Assembly (NCBI RefSeq): GCF_965198245.1
Contig: NZ_OZ240249.1
Location: 2,418,001 to 2,482,000, forward strand
Origin: Poriferisodalis sp965198245
GTDB lineage: Bacteria > Actinomycetota > Acidimicrobiia > Acidimicrobiales > Poriferisodalaceae
Direction of reading: 5' to 3'
Length of the DNA: 64,000 nt
Shown piece by piece: positions 44,486 to 53,972 of the stretch (position 1 is its first letter; each line of letters starts with the position of its first letter). The position numbers were made by a program, and so were the translations under genes. A model generated the notes under the pieces. It was not told the DNA's origin, did not search any database, and saw only the letters and a list, made by a program, of their open reading frames with translations.

Positions 44486-46264
44486 ATGACATCGAAGATA
44501 CGCATCAAACGGATCGGCTCAGTCCCCAGGGTTGCGCCTCTCCTTGAACCGTCGACCGGGGCCCTGAGCACTCACCGGGGCGTCGTGGTGGCCCTGCTGG
44601 CAATGGCGCTGGCAAGCATGGCCGTCTGGACGACGCCGGCGTCGGCGGACACCGAAGAGGCTGCAGAGCCGGTCTGGTCGGCCGACATGACGGTGGTGGA
44701 GTACAGCTCCGTCTCGGTCGGGGCAACCAGCGCCGACCTCTTCTCCAACGTCGGCGGAAGCGGGAACCTACAGATCAAGTCGCTCTGGTCCCACATACCG
44801 GGCCGCGATCTGCGCTTGGCATTCCAGGAGGACATTCCCAACGCCGCGGACTACACCCTGCAGGTCGGCGACCTCTCCCTGGAATTTCCTGCGGACAGCT
44901 CGGGCGCCAGCAACTTCAAGTGGACTGGCGTGGACGTCGACTGGGAAGACGGGCAACTCATCCGCGTACACATCGTGCTGACGTCCGAAATCGACGCTCC
45001 ACAAGCACAAGCCAACACCCAGGCCACGGGCGTCCCCACCATCAGCGGCACGGCCCAGGTAGGCGAGACACTGACGGCGGACACCTCAGCCATCGCTGAC
45101 GAGGACGGACTGGACAGCGTTTCCTACCACTACCAGTGGATACGCAACGACGCCAACATCGCGGAAGCAACCGATTCCACCTACACGCTCACCGACGACG
45201 ACCAGGACAAGACCATCAAGGTGAAGGTGTCATTCATCGACGACAACGGGAACAGCGAGACACTGACCAGCGCCGCGAGGGCGCAAGTCAGCGAGAGGCC
45301 GCAGTTCCTGGTCAGCAACCTGGGCGTCGGAGTCGAAGGCGCCGGCGGGATTCAGCGCACCCTTCACGCGGCTCGATCAGGGTTTGCCCAAGCATTCGTG
45401 ACGGGCTCGAAGACCAACGGGTACGCACTCGACGCCGTCGACATCGGGGTGTCGCACTTCTACGATGAATCGACCGCGGCGGACCAGTTTCGGGTGACGA
45501 TCAACGGGGTCACCAGCGAAGGCACGCCGGGCGACGAGCACTGCACCCTGACCAATCCGTGGAGCTTCTCGACACCGGGAGTGATCGCCTTCGAGGCGCC
45601 AACGGGTGAAGGCCCCTGCCAGCAACTGGCGGCAGAAACCACCTATTTCGTCGTCGTCGAGTGGCTCGAGCCGGGCGGAACAGGCGCATTCGCAGTCATT
45701 CCGCAGACCTATCCCACCGAGAAATCAGCCGCCACCGAAGAGGACCCGGGCGGTGCGCAGGGCTGGTCGATCGCCGACAAGTCCTACTACCTCTCCGTCA
45801 GCTCCGACACCCGGACATGGACTGAATACGACGAGACAGCCAGCTTCAAGATCAAAGTGAAAGGCACCGCTGCGGCCGGCGAGCCCGCCGAGGCGACATG
45901 GACGGCATTGATGTCAGTGGGCGCCAGCCGGCTGGGCGACGAGGCGTTCCACGGATACAGCATCGTCGGTCCGGTGGGGTCGCTCACATCGACCCAGTTC
46001 GCCATAAGCGACACCCTCTACACCACCGTCGGGGTGCTCGCAACCGTCGGCGACACCCTGTGGCTCACGCTCGGTGGTGCACCCCCACAGACATTCACGC
46101 TCGAAACCGGCGACCGCCAGTTCAATTCCGCAGACGCGACCGTTCACCGCTACGGTTACCCGACGGTATTCCAGTGGCCCCGCGCCTCGCTGCAGTGGTT
46201 CGAAACAGAAATCGTGAGCGTGAGCATCACCTTGCACACCGACACCCACGACGAACCGCTCTAA
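44486..46264 (+). CDS. secreted protein C with Ig-like and beta-sandwich modules
   Basis: A 592-aa exported protein. ATG 44486 lies 7 nt after AAAGGA. The long N-terminus leads to a hydrophobic segment (GVVVALLAMALASMAVWTTP) and ASADTEEA cleavage site. Domains: an N-terminal beta module (WSADMTVVEYSSVSVGATSA), an Ig-like repeat (VPTISGTAQVGETLTADTSA... SYHYQWIRND), an LVSNLGVG-type module (about residues 270-460) and a C-terminal copy of the first module (WTALMSVGASRLGDEAFHGY). It is the third member of the cluster and the likely ancestral neighbour of gene A. Binding partners are unknown. Confidence 0.83.
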   Translation: MTSKIRIKRIGSVPRVAPLLEPSTGALSTHRGVVVALLAMALASMAVWTTPASADTEEAAEPVWSADMTVVEYSSVSVGATSADLFSNVGGSGNLQIKSLWSHIPGRDLRLAFQEDIPNAADYTLQVGDLSLEFPADSSGASNFKWTGVDVDWEDGQLIRVHIVLTSEIDAPQAQANTQATGVPTISGTAQVGETLTADTSAIADEDGLDSVSYHYQWIRNDANIAEATDSTYTLTDDDQDKTIKVKVSFIDDNGNSETLTSAARAQVSERPQFLVSNLGVGVEGAGGIQRTLHAARSGFAQAFVTGSKTNGYALDAVDIGVSHFYDESTAADQFRVTINGVTSEGTPGDEHCTLTNPWSFSTPGVIAFEAPTGEGPCQQLAAETTYFVVVEWLEPGGTGAFAVIPQTYPTEKSAATEEDPGGAQGWSIADKSYYLSVSSDTRTWTEYDETASFKIKVKGTAAAGEPAEATWTALMSVGASRLGDEAFHGYSIVGPVGSLTSTQFAISDTLYTTVGVLATVGDTLWLTLGGAPPQTFTLETGDRQFNSADATVHRYGYPTVFQWPRASLQWFETEIVSVSITLHTDTHDEPL

Positions 46265-46369
46265 CCGCACACCCCCAAGCTTGCGGCCACCACGGACTGC
46301 ACAGCCAGCGGAGCGATCTGCACCAAGACAAGCGACCTCAGGAAGCTGTCCAACTCGCTAAGAGCGTGA

Positions 46370-46491
46370 GCGGATAGGTGGCGACGTCCGGCAGCCCCAC
46401 GGCCCGGACTTTGCGCAGAAATGCCGCCACAGACGGCAAAATTGCACAAAGAAGGCGTGACAGCAACTTTCCGAGACGTCACCTATCCGCG
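46370..46491 (+). repeat. interspersed intergenic element, copy D
   Basis: The clearest copy, 122 bp: inverted ends GCGGATAGGTG and CACCTATCCGC (one interruption), core hairpin at 46410-46450. It is the only recognisable feature in the 350-bp gap between gene C and the broken membrane-protein gene. Confidence 0.87.
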
Positions 46492-47151
46492 CGGCCTCTC
46501 AGCGTCACCGTCAGCGGGCCGGGCCAGTAGGGGGACCAACTATCGGGTCCCCGTCGGCTGCGTCGAGCAGCGCAATGGAGCTCGGGAGCTTCTACGAGTT
46601 GTCGGTGCCGCGTGCGTTCAGCCGCCGAGGACACTGTAGCTGTCATCCACGACCAAGCGGATGGAGGCGTACAGGCCTACCAGCGGGCACAGAACCCAGG
46701 GAGCGTTGATGCCCAGGATCAGAGCAGCGAGCTCGCTTCTTCTGATGCTCCGGTGACGCTTCGCGACGAAGAAGCTCATCAGGTAGGCCGAGGTCGCATA
46801 CGTCCATTGCCAGAACAGCATGATGCCGACGATTCCCGCCGCCATCGGTGGCAAGAATTCCGTCGCAAGAGCTGCGTACAGGATCAACGAAGGGACGGCC
46901 GTCACGAAGCCGTTGCCGACGTCGACGTTGAACCCATAGCTACGACGATCCGCGAATGAACCGTCGTAGGTGGAGTACGTCGCCCACACATCAGCCCAAA
47001 CGGTCGGTGAGAGCGCAGCCTTCAGCGGAACCTTGGTCTTGAGAAACTCGGCCGCCGGGCTCCGGCCGGTTTCCTGCCGTCTCTCACGCCAATAGACGGT
47101 GCGAGATTCGACGTAGTCCCGTCGAAAGAAGAGGCAGATCTCCCAGTTGAA

Positions 47152-48111
47152 TCACACCGAGTCTTGTAGAGGCTCGGGTTGTTGAGTCACGGCCGGGGTG
47201 GCTGTGACGGTTTGACGGTAGTAGGCGGTTTCGTGGTCGGCGGGTGTGGTGTAGTTGCCGCTGCCGGTGAGCAGGGCGCTGTGGCTTCGTCGGTGGTTGT
47301 ACCAGTCGACGTATTCGAGGGTGGCGAACTCGACATCGCGCAGTCCTTGCCACGGTCCTCGTGAGTAGATCAGCTCCCATTTGAACAGGCCGTTGAACGA
47401 CTCGATCATGGCGTTGTCGTAGCTGTCCCCTTTGGTGCCGACCGACGCGACGATGTCGTTGTCCGCGAGGCGCTGGCTGTAGCGAATGGAAAGATATTGC
47501 GATCCGCGGTCGCTGTGATGAGTGACCGTGTCGATGCCGTGGCCGTCGCGGCGTCGCCCCGAGATGGCCATCTCCAGGGCGTCGAGCGCCAGCTCGGTGC
47601 GCATCGACCGCGAGGCCTGCCAGCCCAGGACCCGGCGCGAATAGGCGTCGATCACGAACGACACGTACACCCAGCCGCTGCGGGTGCGCACATAGGTGAG
47701 ATCGGCGAGCCACAGCCGGTTCGGGGCCGGCACTGTGAAATCCCGGTTCACCAGGTCCGCGGGCCCGCAGGCGTCGGGGTCGCTGGTGGTGGTGCGCACC
47801 GTACGCCCCCGGCGGGTCCCTTCGAGGCTCAGCTGGCGCATCAGCCGCTCCACAGTGCAGCGAGCCACCGTGATGCCCTCGACGCGGTTGAGGTGATCCC
47901 ACACCTTGGCCGCCCCGTACGCGTCGTAATTGTCCCGGTGCACACGAGCGATCTGCTCGCACAACCAGGCGTCGCGCTGCGCCCGAGCCGACGGCGGCCG
48001 GCACCTGGCTGCGTAATAGGTGGACGGGGCGATCCCGACGCCGTGCTCGCACAGCACAGCGCAGATCGGCTCGACCCCGAACCGGCCTCGATGGGCGTCG
48101 ACGAACGCCAC
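47152..48111 (-). CDS. IS3-family transposase OrfB (integrase core)
   Basis: A 319-aa DDE integrase. Catalytic residues: WLADLTYVRTRSGWVYVSFV (Asp), HHSDRGSQYLSIRYSQRL (Asp) and DSYDNAMIESFNGLFKWEL (Glu). The N-terminal HTH_21-like region (FGVEPICAVLCEHGVGIAPSTYY) is typical. A GTG start overlaps the orfA TAG (TAGTG), though in this family OrfAB is usually made by programmed frameshifting. The stop lies in the terminal repeat of the IS. Confidence 0.94.
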   Translation of the reverse strand: MAFVDAHRGRFGVEPICAVLCEHGVGIAPSTYYAARCRPPSARAQRDAWLCEQIARVHRDNYDAYGAAKVWDHLNRVEGITVARCTVERLMRQLSLEGTRRGRTVRTTTSDPDACGPADLVNRDFTVPAPNRLWLADLTYVRTRSGWVYVSFVIDAYSRRVLGWQASRSMRTELALDALEMAISGRRRDGHGIDTVTHHSDRGSQYLSIRYSQRLADNDIVASVGTKGDSYDNAMIESFNGLFKWELIYSRGPWQGLRDVEFATLEYVDWYNHRRSHSALLTGSGNYTTPADHETAYYRQTVTATPAVTQQPEPLQDSV

Positions 48112-48431
48112 TATCGCTTCGACTGGCGGTCGAGCTCCGCCCCGAAGAAAGCCGACGCCGCCTTCAATATCTCGTTCGCTCGGCGCAGCTCACGGTTCTC
48201 GCCTTCGAGCTCTTTGATCCGAGCCCGCTCCGCTGAGGTCACCCCGGCCCGGGTCCCGCCGTCGATCTCAGCGCGGCGCACCCACAGCCGCACCGTCTCC
48301 GGGGTCGGGCCCAGCTTGTCGGCGACCGAGCAGATCGCCTCCCACTGCGACCCATAGCAGCGCTCGTTGTCGAGCACCATTCTCACCGCACGCTCACGCA
48401 GCTCGGCTGGATATCTCCCATTTCCTGGCAT
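48111..48431 (-). CDS. IS3-family OrfA (helix-turn-helix)
   Basis: A 106-aa protein with a helix-turn-helix of the transposase-8 type (YPAELRERAVRMVLDNERCY; TPETVRLWVRRAEIDGG) and a C-terminal leucine-zipper-like coiled coil (IKELEGENRELRRANEILKAASAFF). It recognises the IS ends and multimerises with OrfB. Confidence 0.93.
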   Translation of the reverse strand: MPGNGRYPAELRERAVRMVLDNERCYGSQWEAICSVADKLGPTPETVRLWVRRAEIDGGTRAGVTSAERARIKELEGENRELRRANEILKAASAFFGAELDRQSKR

Positions 48432-48628
48432 CGCTCCATCCTCTCAAGGAACAGAGCCTCCACCAAACCCGGTGTGATTCAAGTAGCAGATCACGAGGTT
48501 GGTCGAGAGGAACAGGGCCAGGACCAGATACGTGAACCCGATGCTGGGGTGCCAATACTGGCGATGTGCAATGCCCAAGGCCGCGAGCAGCGCAATCTTC
48601 AGTGCCGCCAACAGTCCCGCCGGCAATG

Positions 48629-49492
48629 TCAGACACCTCTCGCTCGCTTGCGGTGCGAGGAATTCTTCGCCAAGGCTGCATCGCGCCAGGCGACCGTGTC
48701 GGCGATGGCGTTGAAGGTGAACACGTGCAGGCCGGCGACGTCGAGCCGATCTGCGTGGGGCGCGATCTTGTCGACCAGCCCGCTCGGGTCATAGCCGCCG
48801 GGGCGCAACAGGCGTGCCACAGCACCAGTGTTCTTGCGCAGGTAACGCAGTGACGCGCCGACCCCCAAGCGACTGCCGATCCGCAGCAGGCGTGAGGGAT
48901 CAACCGATCCGGGAATGCCGAGGTGTACGGGCAGCGAGAACCCGCTGTCACGCTCGGCGGTCAGCCATTCCACGATGGCCTTCGGGTGAAAGCACATCTG
49001 GGTGGATGCATGGCCCTCGATGCCCGCCTCGGCCAACAGCACCTGTTTGACATGCAGCGCTTCGTGCAGCACGGCGTCAGTGATGAGCGCATGCCCTTCC
49101 GGGTAAGACGTGACGCCGATGTGGATGAGCGAATGGGTGACCTCGCGCAGCGCTTCCAGCAGCCCGACTGCGCTGTCGAATGGGCCGGCGGGGGAGGTGA
49201 CATCGCCGCCGACCAGGAAGATCTCGCTGAGGCCCATCGATTCGATCCGGCCCAGCAGCTCTTCGAGGTGATCACGACTGGCGACCATGCGAGCAGCAAT
49301 GTGGGGCACCGGGCGATGGCCCAGCGAACACAGCTCCGCGGTCAGGTCCAGCGTGTCTTCGAGCGTCTTGGAGGCCGAAGCGGTCACCGACACCGGCGAC
49401 TGGGGCGGAAGATGTGGGAGCTGTTCGGCGAGGTTCCGCAGCGGGATGAGCTCCCACTGGGCTTCAGCCAGCAGCCTGCGGCGTGCCTCCAT
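48629..49492 (-). CDS. metF: methylenetetrahydrofolate reductase-like protein
   Basis: A TIM-barrel flavoprotein of 287 aa interconverting methylene-THF and methyl-THF. Segments typical of the MTHFR family are PVSVTASASKTLEDTLDLTAEL, RPVPHIAARMV, SEIFLVGGDVTSPAGPFDSA, IGVTSYPEGH and TQMCFHPKAIVEWL. The ATG follows the fhs TGA directly. In context it links the THF-bound methyl pool with the methylene-THF made by the demethylase at 51.4 kb. Direction in vivo is not evident. The disrupted membrane-protein gene starts right after its stop. Confidence 0.9.
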   Translation of the reverse strand: MEARRRLLAEAQWELIPLRNLAEQLPHLPPQSPVSVTASASKTLEDTLDLTAELCSLGHRPVPHIAARMVASRDHLEELLGRIESMGLSEIFLVGGDVTSPAGPFDSAVGLLEALREVTHSLIHIGVTSYPEGHALITDAVLHEALHVKQVLLAEAGIEGHASTQMCFHPKAIVEWLTAERDSGFSLPVHLGIPGSVDPSRLLRIGSRLGVGASLRYLRKNTGAVARLLRPGGYDPSGLVDKIAPHADRLDVAGLHVFTFNAIADTVAWRDAALAKNSSHRKRARGV

Positions 49493-51202
49493 TCAGCTCA
49501 GGCCGACGATCTCGCCGTCGGCGTCGAGGTCGATGTGACGGGCGGCCGGGTCACGGCCGAGGCCGGGCATGGTGCGCATGTCGCCGCAGATCGGGTACAC
49601 GAAGCCGGCACCCACCGACGCACGCACCTCGCGCACCGGCAGTGTCCAGCCCGTCGGCGCACCCTTCAGCGACGCATCCGACGAGATCGACAGGTGGGTC
49701 TTCGCGATGCACACGGGCAAGTTGCCGAAACCGTTTCGCTCGTAGCTGTCGAGTTCACGATTCGCCCGGGCGGTGTAGCTCACGTCGTCGGCGCCGTACA
49801 CGTTGGTCGCCACGGCCTTGATCTTGTCCCGCAGCGAAATGTCGTCGGGATAGAGCACCGCAAAGTCCGTCGGTTCCTCTGCGGCTTCGGCCACTGCGCC
49901 GGCAAGCTCGGCTGCGCCTGCTCCGCCATTCGCAAAGTGCGTGCACCGGGCCGAGCGGGCGCCGTACTCCGATGCGATCTCGGCGATGGCGTCGAGGTCG
50001 ACTCCGTGATCGCCGGGGAACTCGTTGATGGCAACCACCGGCGACACCCCGTGCATCCGCACGTTGGAGAGCTGCTTGCGCAGGTTGTCGCCGCCGGCGT
50101 GGACCTCGTCGGGGTTGGCTTCGAGCAGGGCCGGGGGCAGGGGCCGCCCCGCAACGATGCGGTGGTTGCCCGAGTGCGCCTTGAGGCCCCGCACGGTTGC
50201 GACGATGACGGCCGCGTCGGGGGAGACGCCCGAATAGCGGCACTTGATGTTGAAGAAGCGCTCGGCGCCCATATCGGCGCCGAATCCGGCTTCGGTCAGC
50301 AGGAATTCGGACGAGTGGATGCCGATGCGGTCGGCCACGATCGAGGAATTGCCGGTGGCGATGTTGCCGAAGGGCCCCGTGTGCACGAGCGCCGGGGAAC
50401 CCTCCAAGGTCTGCATCAGGTTCGGCTTGATGGCCTCGCGCAGCAGCACCGCCATCGAGCCGGCTGCGCCGATGTCCTGCGCGGTCACCGGTTCGCCCGA
50501 GCGGGTGTAGCCCAGCACGATGCGGCCGAGCCGGGCCCGCAAGTCCTCCATCGAGGTGCACAGCGCCAGGGTCGCCATCACCTCGGACGCAGCGGTGATG
50601 TCGAAACCGGATTCGCGGGGAATGCCGTCGAGGCGCCCGCCGAGCCCGAGGGTGATGTTGCGCAACGCCCGGTCGTTGACGTCGAGCACCCGCCGCCAGG
50701 TGATGTTGTGGATGTCGAGACCCGATTCGTTGCCGTGGTACAGGTGCGCGTCGAGCATGGCAGCGCAGAGATTGTGTGCAGCCGTCACGGCGTGCATGTC
50801 GCCGGTGAGGTGCAGGTTGAACAGGTCCATCGGGACCACCTGGCTGTAGCCGCCGCCGGCTGCACCTCCCTTGATGCCGAAGGTGGGCCCCATCGACGGT
50901 TGCCGGATGGCAATCGTGGCGGTGCGGCCGATGTGGGCGAAGGCCTGCCCGAGACCCACGGTCGTCGTTGTCTTGCCCTCGCCGAGAGGCGTCGGCGTGA
51001 TGGCGGTGACCACCACATAGCGCCCTCGAGGCCGGTCGGCCATTGCTTGGGCTGCCTCCAGCTTGATCTTGGCGACGCCCGTGCCGTACAGCTCGAGGTA
51101 CTCCGACGGAATGCCCGCCTCGTCTGCAATCTCGGTGAGCGGTCGGATTGTCGCCGCAGAGGCGATCTCCAGGTCGCTCGGAAATTCACTGGCTGCTGTC
51201 AT
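49493..51202 (-). CDS. fhs: formate-tetrahydrofolate ligase
   Basis: An ATP-dependent enzyme joining formate to THF, or releasing formate and ATP in reverse. The 569-aa length is normal. The P-loop is TPTPLGEGKTTTTVGLGQ, followed by RQPSMGPTFGIKGGAAGGGY and DLFNLHLTGDMHA, both diagnostic; the C-terminus has PICGDMRTMPGLGRDPAA. It is divergent from the demethylase gene, and the operator-like site at 51309 lies between the two promoters. With a formate dehydrogenase in the same cluster, running toward formate release would let methyl-group oxidation yield ATP and then NADH. Confidence 0.96.
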   Translation of the reverse strand: MTAASEFPSDLEIASAATIRPLTEIADEAGIPSEYLELYGTGVAKIKLEAAQAMADRPRGRYVVVTAITPTPLGEGKTTTTVGLGQAFAHIGRTATIAIRQPSMGPTFGIKGGAAGGGYSQVVPMDLFNLHLTGDMHAVTAAHNLCAAMLDAHLYHGNESGLDIHNITWRRVLDVNDRALRNITLGLGGRLDGIPRESGFDITAASEVMATLALCTSMEDLRARLGRIVLGYTRSGEPVTAQDIGAAGSMAVLLREAIKPNLMQTLEGSPALVHTGPFGNIATGNSSIVADRIGIHSSEFLLTEAGFGADMGAERFFNIKCRYSGVSPDAAVIVATVRGLKAHSGNHRIVAGRPLPPALLEANPDEVHAGGDNLRKQLSNVRMHGVSPVVAINEFPGDHGVDLDAIAEIASEYGARSARCTHFANGGAGAAELAGAVAEAAEEPTDFAVLYPDDISLRDKIKAVATNVYGADDVSYTARANRELDSYERNGFGNLPVCIAKTHLSISSDASLKGAPTGWTLPVREVRASVGAGFVYPICGDMRTMPGLGRDPAARHIDLDADGEIVGLS

Positions 51203-51308
51203 GGCGCGCGCCCCCTGTGCCGTGCTGACGGATGCGGCCCCTCAGCCGCTTCACGTTCCCTCAGTGTCGCTCATCAGCGCGTTCCTGAGTTACCCTTCCG
51301 CGCTAGTC

Positions 51309-51333
51309 TGTTCCACTGAGCGGAACTGTTCCA
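51309..51333 (+). promoter_or_regulatory. 25-bp operator-like site, demethylase/fhs side
   Basis: TGTTCCAC-T-GAGC-G-GAAC-T-GTTCCA: overlapping inverted repeats GTTCC-N7-GGAAC and GGAAC-T-GTTCC. It lies 107 bp upstream of the fhs start and 105 bp upstream of the demethylase start. Twenty-two of 25 positions match the site at 56587-56611. It is a probable IclR-family binding site. Confidence 0.7.
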
Positions 51334-51438
51334 TCATACAGAACAGCATTGGCCGGATCGGTCACTCTCGCATGTCGTACTCTGGCGGCGCCCAGGGCCG
51401 AATATCGGTTGCATGCTTGTCTGTTGGAGGGGGTTGGC

Positions 51439-53961
51439 ATGAGCGAGTTTCCCGAGAGGGCCGACTGTGTCGTCATCGGCGCAGGAATCGTCGGCAACTG
51501 CCTAGTCGGCCATCTCAGCGACCTCGGCTGGACCGACATCGTGCTGCTCGACAAGGGTCCCCTGCCCAATCCGGGGGGCTCGACGGGGCATGCATCGAAC
51601 TTCATCTTCCCCGTCGACCACTCGAAAGAAATCGTCGACCTCACGGTGGAGAGCCAGCGGCAATACGAGGCCCTCGGATTGCAGAACACCTGCGGAGGGC
51701 TCGAGGTGGCCCGCTCACCCGAACGCCTCGAAGAGTTCCGCCGACGCATGACCTCTGCCAAGTGCTGGGGGATCGAGTCCAAGCTGCTCACCGTCGACGA
51801 GGTCGTCGAGCTGGTGCCCTTCATCGATCCGAGCGTCATTCTGGGCGGCTTCTACACGCCCAGCGTGTCCGCGGTGGATTCCCTGGAGACGGGCACGCAG
51901 ATGCGCAAGCGTGCCCAGGATGCCGGGCACCTGTCGGTGCATGCGAACACCGAGGTACTCGACATCGAGACCGCCCCGGGTCCCAACGGTGCGCGGGTGG
52001 CGGCCGTCGTGACCGACAAGGGACGCATCGAATGCTCCACGGTTGCGATCGCCTGCGGCGTGTGGAGCCCGAAGCTCGCCGAGATGGCGGGGGCGACGAT
52101 TCCATTGACGCCTGCCGTGCACCAGATGGTCGACGTCGGCCCCTTCGATATTTTGGTGGAAACCAATCAAGAGTTGGCCTACCCGATCGTCCGTGACATG
52201 GACACGTTCTGCTACGAGCGGCAGTCCGCTGGCTCGATGGAGGTGGGCAGCTACGCCCATCGACCGATCCTGCATCGCGTCGAGGACATCCCCTCGAACG
52301 AGGAAGCGGCCCTCAGCCCCACGGAGATGCCATTCACACCTGACGATTTTGACGAGCAGCTCGAAGAGGCCATCGAGCTGATGGAGTTCCTGGGCGACGG
52401 CGAGATCAAGTACGCCATCAACGGCCTGCTGTCACTCACACCCGACGCAGGCCCACTGCTCGGACCCACCGTCGAAGTAGAGAACTTGTGGTCGGTGGCC
52501 GCAGTCTGGGTCAAGGAAGGCCCCGGCGTCGGCCGTCTGGTTGCTGAATGGATGACCTACGGCTACCCGCGGCTGACCGATCCGCACAGTTCGGACGTGA
52601 CGAGGTTCTACAACCAGGATCGCAACGTCCACCACATCGAAGCCCGGGCCGACGAGCACTTCAACAAGACCTACGGAATCGTGCACCCACGAGAGCAGTG
52701 GGCAACTCGACGCAACGTGACGTGCGGCCCTGCGAAGGCCCGCACCGATGAGCTGGGCGCCTTCTACTTCGAGGCCGGCGGCTGGGAGCGACCGCATTGG
52801 TACTCCTCGAACGCTGATCTCGTCGAGCACTACGGCATCGGAGGCCGCACTCACGAGTGGGATGCCCGCTGGTGGAGCCCCATCACCGATGCCGAGCATC
52901 TGCACCTGCGCGAACACTGCGGTCTGGTGGACATCTCGCCCTTCCAAGTGTTCGAGGTGTCGGGTCCCGATGTCGTGCCCTACATCGAGAGGATGGTCGT
53001 CAACAAGTGCGACCTGCCCGTCGGGCGGTCGATCTATACCCCTGTGCTCACACCGGACGGCGGCTTCCGTTCGGACCTCACCATCGTGCGCCTCGCGCAG
53101 GACCGGTACCGCATCGCCACCGGTGCGTTCGACGGCGGCCGCGACGAGTACTGGTTCCGGCACAACTTGCCCGCCAGCGGCGTGGCCTTCGAGAATCGCA
53201 CCGAGGCCCTCGCCACCTATGGCGTGTGGGGTCCCAACTCTGTCGCGCTGCTGGCGACCCTGACCGAGACGGACCTGTCCCAGGAGGCGTTCGGTTACGG
53301 GCAGGTGCGCAACGCGCTGCTGGCCGGGATCCCGGCGCAGATGTTCCGTATCTCCTATGTCGGTGATGCCGGCTTCGAGATCTACTGCGCCACCAGCGCC
53401 GGTCTCGCTTTGTGGGATGCCATTGCCGAGGCCGGGCAAGACTTCAACCTGCGACCGGTCGGAGCAGGTGTCTACGGCACCACCGGGCGACTCGAGAAGG
53501 GTTACCGGCTCATGGGCGCTGAGCTCGAGAACGAGTACAACCCGGTGGAGGCGGGCCTGGCACGGCCCCGCGTGAAGGCCACAGACTTCATCGGCAAAGA
53601 GGCTTACCTTGCAGCCCGCGAGGCACCGCCCGTCGCCCGGCTGGCAATGCTGCGCTTCGAGAGTCTGCGCTGCGCCGAGGGCTACGACCGCTTCCCGATG
53701 GGAGCCGGCAACGAGCCGGTCCTGACGCCGGCGGGCGAACGGATCACCGATTCGCACGGCAGGGTGAGCCGCGTGACGACCGCTGGCAACGCGCCATCAC
53801 TCGGCGCTTACCTGGCGATGGCCTACCTGCCCAGCGAGCTGGCGACGGCGGGCACCGAGCTCTCAGTGATGTACCAGAACGAGTTGTATCCGGTGACGGT
53901 GGCGGCCACCGGATCGAACCTCGCACTGTTCGATCCCGATGACAGCGCCATGAAGGCCTGA
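51439..53961 (+). CDS. dimethylglycine/sarcosine dehydrogenase-type FAD-GcvT protein
   Basis: An 840-aa demethylating dehydrogenase. The N-terminal half is a DAO-type FAD domain (CVVIGAGIVGNCLVGHLSDLG; GSTGHASNFIF holds the His that is covalently flavinylated in dimethylglycine dehydrogenases), then an FAO-M linker. The C-terminal half (from about residue 430) is a GcvT-like THF-binding domain (HEWDARWWSPITDAEHLHLRE; GVWGPNSVALLATLTETDLS; GAELENEYNPVEAGLARPRV). It should oxidise an N-methyl group and trap the carbon as 5,10-methylene-THF, passing electrons to ETF, which is encoded next. ATG 51439 follows GGAGGGGG. Dimethylglycine versus sarcosine cannot be separated here. Confidence 0.92.
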   Translation: MSEFPERADCVVIGAGIVGNCLVGHLSDLGWTDIVLLDKGPLPNPGGSTGHASNFIFPVDHSKEIVDLTVESQRQYEALGLQNTCGGLEVARSPERLEEFRRRMTSAKCWGIESKLLTVDEVVELVPFIDPSVILGGFYTPSVSAVDSLETGTQMRKRAQDAGHLSVHANTEVLDIETAPGPNGARVAAVVTDKGRIECSTVAIACGVWSPKLAEMAGATIPLTPAVHQMVDVGPFDILVETNQELAYPIVRDMDTFCYERQSAGSMEVGSYAHRPILHRVEDIPSNEEAALSPTEMPFTPDDFDEQLEEAIELMEFLGDGEIKYAINGLLSLTPDAGPLLGPTVEVENLWSVAAVWVKEGPGVGRLVAEWMTYGYPRLTDPHSSDVTRFYNQDRNVHHIEARADEHFNKTYGIVHPREQWATRRNVTCGPAKARTDELGAFYFEAGGWERPHWYSSNADLVEHYGIGGRTHEWDARWWSPITDAEHLHLREHCGLVDISPFQVFEVSGPDVVPYIERMVVNKCDLPVGRSIYTPVLTPDGGFRSDLTIVRLAQDRYRIATGAFDGGRDEYWFRHNLPASGVAFENRTEALATYGVWGPNSVALLATLTETDLSQEAFGYGQVRNALLAGIPAQMFRISYVGDAGFEIYCATSAGLALWDAIAEAGQDFNLRPVGAGVYGTTGRLEKGYRLMGAELENEYNPVEAGLARPRVKATDFIGKEAYLAAREAPPVARLAMLRFESLRCAEGYDRFPMGAGNEPVLTPAGERITDSHGRVSRVTTAGNAPSLGAYLAMAYLPSELATAGTELSVMYQNELYPVTVAATGSNLALFDPDDSAMKA

Positions 53962-53972
53962 AGGGCACGCCA

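Larger units (their letters stand above)
47148..48481 (-). mobile_element. IS3-family insertion sequence, 1,334 bp
   Basis: The ends are TGAATCACACCG... in inverted form, with similarity extending about 35 bp (shared GAGGCTC and TTGAG blocks). The 3-bp target duplication AGT is at 47145-47147 and 48482-48484. Two overlapping genes, orfA and orfB, occupy it. Terminal TGA...TCA and 3-bp duplication are normal for IS3. Both genes are intact. Confidence 0.92.
46618..48626 (-). pseudogene. membrane-protein gene interrupted by an IS3-family element
   Basis: The 5' part (48485-48626) and 3' part (46618-47147) join cleanly when the IS and one ACT/AGT duplication are removed, giving ...STNLVICY-WEICLFFRRDYVE.... 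The restored protein is about 225 aa with at least five hydrophobic helices (e.g. FTYLVLALFLSTNLVICY; AVPSLILYAALATEFLPPM; AALILGINAPWVLCPLVGLY). I do not recognise the family. The start is TTG 48626, which directly follows the metF stop, so it was the last gene of the fhs-metF operon. A 3' remnant of a related gene lies at 34984. Confidence 0.85.
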
